Assembly: GCA_020631035.1 (NCBI GenBank) | Contig: JAHDIA010000020.1 | Coordinates: 1 to 8,595 of the forward strand | DNA: 8,595 nt | Direction of reading: 5' to 3' | DNA from: Chitinophagales bacterium | Lineage (GTDB): Bacteria; Bacteroidota; Bacteroidia; Chitinophagales; UBA2359 | Part shown: piece after piece, positions 6,115 to 8,595 of the stretch | Numbering within the stretch: the first letter of the stretch is position 1 | How the letters are laid out: each line of letters begins with the position of its first letter | The notes under the pieces: generated by a model | The model's database searches: none | The model's input: the letters and a program-made list of their open reading frames with translations, nothing else | What the model was told of the DNA's origin: nothing | Position numbers and translations under genes: made by a program

Positions 6115-6615
6115 ATGTCAGAACAAAACCAATTCACCCACCTAGACCAAAGCGGCAAAGTCAAAATGGTCAATGTTGGCAGCAAGCAAGCAACACAACG
6201 CTATGCCAAAGCCAGAGCCATTGTACAAGTGAGCGATGAAATACTGGCGCAATTCCAAGACCAAGACATCCAAACCAAAAAAGGACCCGTTTTTCAAACC
6301 GCCATCATTGCAGGCATTATGGGAGCCAAAAAAACAGGTGAGCTGATTCCTTTGTGCCATCCTTTGGGATTAGACAACTGCAATGTATCTATTCAAATAA
6401 ACGAACAAAATCAAATCGAAATCGTTTGCGAGGCATCCCTCTTTGCCAAAACAGGGGTAGAGATGGAAGCAATGACGGGAGCGTCCATAGCGGCACTGAC
6501 CATTTACGATATGTGCAAGGCATTTTCCCACGACATTACCATCGGGTCCATTCAATTGATTGAAAAAACAGGAGGCAAAAGAGATTTTCGTAGGGATTTT
6601 GTAAGCGAGGTTTAA
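6115..6615 (+). CDS. moaC: Cyclic pyranopterin monophosphate synthase MoaC
   Basis: MoaC turns the MoaA product into cyclic pyranopterin monophosphate, the first stable Moco intermediate, as a hexamer in the cytoplasm. The 166-aa length is normal. Conserved blocks are FTHLDQSGKVKMVNVGSK (7-24), KGPVFQTAIIAGIMGAKKT (56-74), LIPLCHPLGL (78-87) with the catalytic-site His82, TGVEMEAMTGAS (113-124), and LTIYDMCKAF (128-137) with Asp132 and Lys135, then EKTGGKRDF near the end. The start is the ATG at 6115, which sits inside a small palindrome (ATGTT-TAT-AACAT, 6104-6116). A 5-nt gap leads to a small ORF at 6621. In this locus it is separated from moaA by the metal module and from mobA by a nuclease-like gene. 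Confidence 0.97.
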   Translation: MSEQNQFTHLDQSGKVKMVNVGSKQATQRYAKARAIVQVSDEILAQFQDQDIQTKKGPVFQTAIIAGIMGAKKTGELIPLCHPLGLDNCNVSIQINEQNQIEIVCEASLFAKTGVEMEAMTGASIAALTIYDMCKAFSHDITIGSIQLIEKTGGKRDFRRDFVSEV

Positions 6616-6620
6616 TTTTT

Positions 6621-6758
6621 ATGAAAAGATATATGGAGGTGTCTATTCAGTTTTGCAAAAAAGAATTAAATAATATATATTATCAAACAAGTAGCGACGA
6701 TTTTGAGGCATCGGGATTACTTCCAATAATCAAAAAAACAAACAATGAAATCCTTTAA
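6621..6758 (+). CDS. Small 45-aa ORF of unknown function
   Basis: An ATG 5 nt after moaC opens a 45-aa frame (MKRYMEVSIQFCKKELNN... ending KKTNNEIL). Its TAA lies 14 nt inside the next gene, whose ATG is at 6745, in a different frame. No ribosome site is visible and I recognise no family. The overlap would allow translational coupling to the nuclease-like gene, as in small partner or antitoxin genes, but it may equally be a chance frame in an AT-rich leader or the stub of a larger gene. Confidence 0.3.
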   Translation: MKRYMEVSIQFCKKELNNIYYQTSSDDFEASGLLPIIKKTNNEIL

Positions 6759-7422
6759 AAACTGGACCAGACAAGAAATTGCAGATGAGTTTGGATTGGA
6801 TGTGAAAAACAATTGTAAAAGCCTAGATTATTGGCTTGAGGTGGGAGATATAATATTGAGTGAAGCGGAAAAAAAAGAACTAGACCGTTTGCAAAAGAAA
6901 TTGAAAGAGAATGTAGATGTTTGGAATGAACAAGAATTAATTATCAAATTCATTGCCTTATTGATAGATATGGTAGATTATGACAGTAAACACTATAAAT
7001 CATTTGCTAATAGAAAATTAAAAGGAGAAATAGATGGTGAGCAAATTTGGGGAAAAGTAGATTTAATGATTGCCTCTGGAAAATTTGAGCCCAAAGAGCC
7101 ATATTTTTGCCTTCATGAATATAAAAAAGAAAAAGGAAGTGACAATGACCCTCTTGGACAATTAATTATTGCAATGATGACTGCCAATGAGTTAAATGAG
7201 GATAGTAATTTGATGTATGGAGCCTATATAATGGGACGAAATTGGTTCTTTCTGACATTAGAAGGGCGGAAGTATTGTATCAGCAATGAGTATGTTGCCA
7301 CACGAGACGATATATATGACATTTACAAAATAATGAAAAAACTCAAAACCATTATAGGAGAACTGACTAAAGGAAAAGAAGGCACGCGAGCATCAAAGGA
7401 TAAGTCTGAAAATAAGACTTGA
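6745..7422 (+). CDS. PD-(D/E)XK nuclease-fold-like protein of Bacteroidota/cyanobacterial type
   Basis: The 225-aa protein belongs to a family I know as a widespread uncharacterised protein in Bacteroidota. Its core matches the PD-(D/E)XK nuclease layout: an N-terminal helix with acidic residues (NEQELIIKFIALL, 61-73), then KVDLMIA with Asp106, then FCLHEYKKEK with Glu125-x-Lys127, then DPLGQL with Gln139. GRNWFFLTLEG (164-174) is another family block. The C-terminus is a Lys-rich charged tail. The fold suggests nucleic-acid cleavage or binding, and related sequences resemble the N-terminal nuclease part of restriction subunits, but no methyltransferase or helicase is nearby. It lies between moaC and mobA. 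A 60-nt line at 7201-7260 is about one third G+C by hand count, against nearly half at 8221-8280 in mobA, which hints at foreign origin. Confidence 0.65.
   Translation: MKSFKNWTRQEIADEFGLDVKNNCKSLDYWLEVGDIILSEAEKKELDRLQKKLKENVDVWNEQELIIKFIALLIDMVDYDSKHYKSFANRKLKGEIDGEQIWGKVDLMIASGKFEPKEPYFCLHEYKKEKGSDNDPLGQLIIAMMTANELNEDSNLMYGAYIMGRNWFFLTLEGRKYCISNEYVATRDDIYDIYKIMKKLKTIIGELTKGKEGTRASKDKSENKT
7402..7420. repeat. Small hairpin over the nuclease-gene stop
   Basis: AAGTCT (7402-7407) pairs with AGACTT (7415-7420) around a 7-nt A-rich loop. It covers the end of the nuclease-like gene just before the ATG of mobA at 7434. No T-run follows, so it is not a terminator; it might affect coupling. Confidence 0.3.
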
Positions 7423-7433
7423 AAAAACAAACT

Positions 7434-8546
7434 ATGTCAAAACACCAAAAACACCCAAAGCTAATCAGACCCCAACTGGGCAAATTCGGACGCAACGAAT
7501 GGGCAATACTGGGCACCACTTGTGGCAACATTCAAACACTTGCCAAAGAACTCGCCAACATCCTAGAAAATGATTACAGCATCGCCTACATAGATGCCGC
7601 ACACGGGAAAGAGGAAGGAGAACAAAATACCCCATTCCAAAACAAATACACCGACAAAATCAGTTTTCACCAATTTGACCAATACAGCGAATTATCCGAA
7701 TACGATTTTAAAATGATGTTTAGTCAAAATGACTTGCTACTCATCAATGGCAACCACTTTGTTGGACAAAAACAAATAGTCGTTCTCGACCCTGAAAAAT
7801 TGGAATCTCTCTCACGCAAAACCGACCGACTCAGCGACGTTCAACTCATTTTAAAAAATGGAGTAGACGAAATACCTGAATTTTTACAAGCGCACATCAA
7901 AGAAAATACGCCCATACTCAATTTTGCCCAAACCGAACAAATTGCCCAATACCTCCAAAAACAATCTGTACCAGCACCACTTTATGGTTTGGTCCTAGCA
8001 GGAGGCAAAAGCCAACGCATGGGACAAGACAAAGGCTTGATGAATTACCACGGCAAACCGCAAAGACTCTATCTGTACGAAAAACTAAACGCCTTTTGTG
8101 AGCAAACATTTATCTCTTGTAGAAGCGAACAGCTCGAAGAATTGCCCAATTTAAATTTAATTGAAGATAGATTTGTAGGCTTGAGCGCATTTGGTGCCAT
8201 CCTCTCTGCCTTCCAACAAAACCCCAATGCTGCCTACTTGGTATTGGCATGTGATATGCCCCTTGTAAACAGTGAAGCCATAGCAGAATTGGTCAATCAA
8301 AGACAAAGCAAAAAAGTAGCAACCGCTTTTCTCAATGAAGCGACCCAATTTCCCGATCCACTCTTTACCATTTACGAACCCAAAGCCTATCCACGCTTAT
8401 TGCAGTTTTTGGCACAGGCATACGCTTGCCCTCGAAAAATGCTCATCAATTCAGACATTCAAATAATAGAACCTAGTCGTCCAGAAATCCTGAAAAATGC
8501 CAATACACCTGAAGATTTTGCAGAGATTAAAAATTACTTAACCTAA
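7434..8546 (+). CDS. mobA: MobA-like molybdenum cofactor nucleotidyltransferase with N-terminal degenerate P-loop domain
   Basis: The 370-aa protein is about twice the size of ordinary MobA. Residues 184-370 are the nucleotidyltransferase: LVLAGGKSQRMGQDKG (186-201) is the GTP-binding loop with Lys192 and Lys200, CDMPLV (273-278) supplies the metal-binding Asp274, and LKNANTPEDF (353-362) is the usual end motif. It joins GMP to the Mo cofactor to form the guanine dinucleotide form. Residues 1-180 begin HPKLIRPQLGKFGRNEWAIL and continue GTTCGNIQ (27-34) and IAYIDAAHG (50-58). This resembles the MobB P-loop NTPase fold, but the GxxGxGKT loop lost its Lys. I set the start at ATG 7434 rather than TTG 7419 because homologues begin just before the HPKL block. 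It lies 11 nt after the nuclease-like gene. Confidence 0.9.
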   Translation: MSKHQKHPKLIRPQLGKFGRNEWAILGTTCGNIQTLAKELANILENDYSIAYIDAAHGKEEGEQNTPFQNKYTDKISFHQFDQYSELSEYDFKMMFSQNDLLLINGNHFVGQKQIVVLDPEKLESLSRKTDRLSDVQLILKNGVDEIPEFLQAHIKENTPILNFAQTEQIAQYLQKQSVPAPLYGLVLAGGKSQRMGQDKGLMNYHGKPQRLYLYEKLNAFCEQTFISCRSEQLEELPNLNLIEDRFVGLSAFGAILSAFQQNPNAAYLVLACDMPLVNSEAIAELVNQRQSKKVATAFLNEATQFPDPLFTIYEPKAYPRLLQFLAQAYACPRKMLINSDIQIIEPSRPEILKNANTPEDFAEIKNYLT

Positions 8547-8550
8547 GGAG
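8545..8550 (+). promoter_or_regulatory. Shine-Dalgarno site AAGGAG
   Basis: AAGGAG overlaps the mobA stop and lies 5 nt before the ATG at 8556. It is one of the few clear Shine-Dalgarno sites in this window and supports that start and coupling to mobA. Confidence 0.6.
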
Positions 8551-8555
8551 CTAAA

Positions 8556-8595
8556 ATGCAACATTGGGAATTGATACCCATTTTTTTTACCATTG
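8556..8595 (+). CDS. Start of a probable membrane protein (partial)
   Basis: Only 13 codons fit (MQHWELIPIFFTI), cut by the window edge. The hydrophobic run IPIFF suggests the first membrane helix. In Bacteroidota a TauE/SafE-type (sulfite exporter) permease is often found beside Moco genes and starts in a similar way, but 13 residues cannot prove this. It is 9 nt after the mobA stop with a good ribosome site, so it is probably in the same operon. Confidence 0.5.
   Translation, partial: MQHWELIPIFFTI

Noticed and set aside
7419..7433. TTG start giving a longer MobA
   Set aside because: It would overlap the stop of the previous gene, and the ATG at 7434 directly precedes the conserved block.
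1..8595. CRISPR array, tRNA, rRNA, transposase or phage genes
   Set aside because: No regularly spaced repeats, cloverleaf, rRNA-like stretch or transposase motifs were seen.

Overview
The window looks like a Bacteroidota chromosome (possibly a saprospirid- or cytophagal-type lineage, which I cannot pin down). It is AT-leaning. Most starts sit behind A-rich leaders without a clear Shine-Dalgarno sequence. Several families are typical of that phylum: an HYC_CC_PP-type small secreted protein, a CxxC/AraC fusion regulator, tandem-HMA secreted proteins with a Cys-Cys tail, and a long NTP-transferase with an extra N-terminal domain. All confident genes are on the + strand.

The backbone is a molybdenum cofactor (Moco) biosynthesis locus: moaA (66-1043), moeA (4773-5975), moaC (6115-6615) and a mobA-like gene (7434-8546). 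MoaA and MoaC make the first intermediate (cPMP) from GTP, MoeA inserts molybdate into molybdopterin, and MobA attaches the nucleotide. The molybdopterin synthase genes (moaD, moaE) are not in the window.

Two blocks interrupt this backbone. The first (1056-3847) is a metal-handling module: an HMA-like/AraC regulator 12 nt after moaA, a Cys-rich HYC_CC_PP-like secreted protein, an outer-membrane barrel of the phenol-MetA/'transporter' type, and a secreted protein with two HMA domains, ended by a strong intrinsic terminator (3899-3929). No metal pump is present in the window. An NHL-propeller lipoprotein (3953-4765) follows and is tightly coupled to moeA. The second block (6621-7422) holds a small 45-aa ORF and a PD-(D/E)XK-like nuclease-fold protein, both more AT-rich than the Moco genes, wedged between moaC and mobA.

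The non-coding parts are more structured than expected. They include a possible frameshifted minus-strand gene remnant (1612-1753), a long-range 11-bp inverted repeat enclosing two hairpins just before the outer-membrane gene (2288-2384), a perfect palindrome before the terminator (3871-3889), and two mutually exclusive hairpins before moaC that read as an intrinsic terminator on the minus strand (6071-6102). The window ends in the first 13 codons of another gene with a good ribosome binding site, probably a membrane protein.

I see no convincing evidence for a wholly new defence or mobile system. The most interesting points are the metal module embedded in a Moco locus, the degenerate P-loop domain fused to MobA, and the structured intergenic regions.
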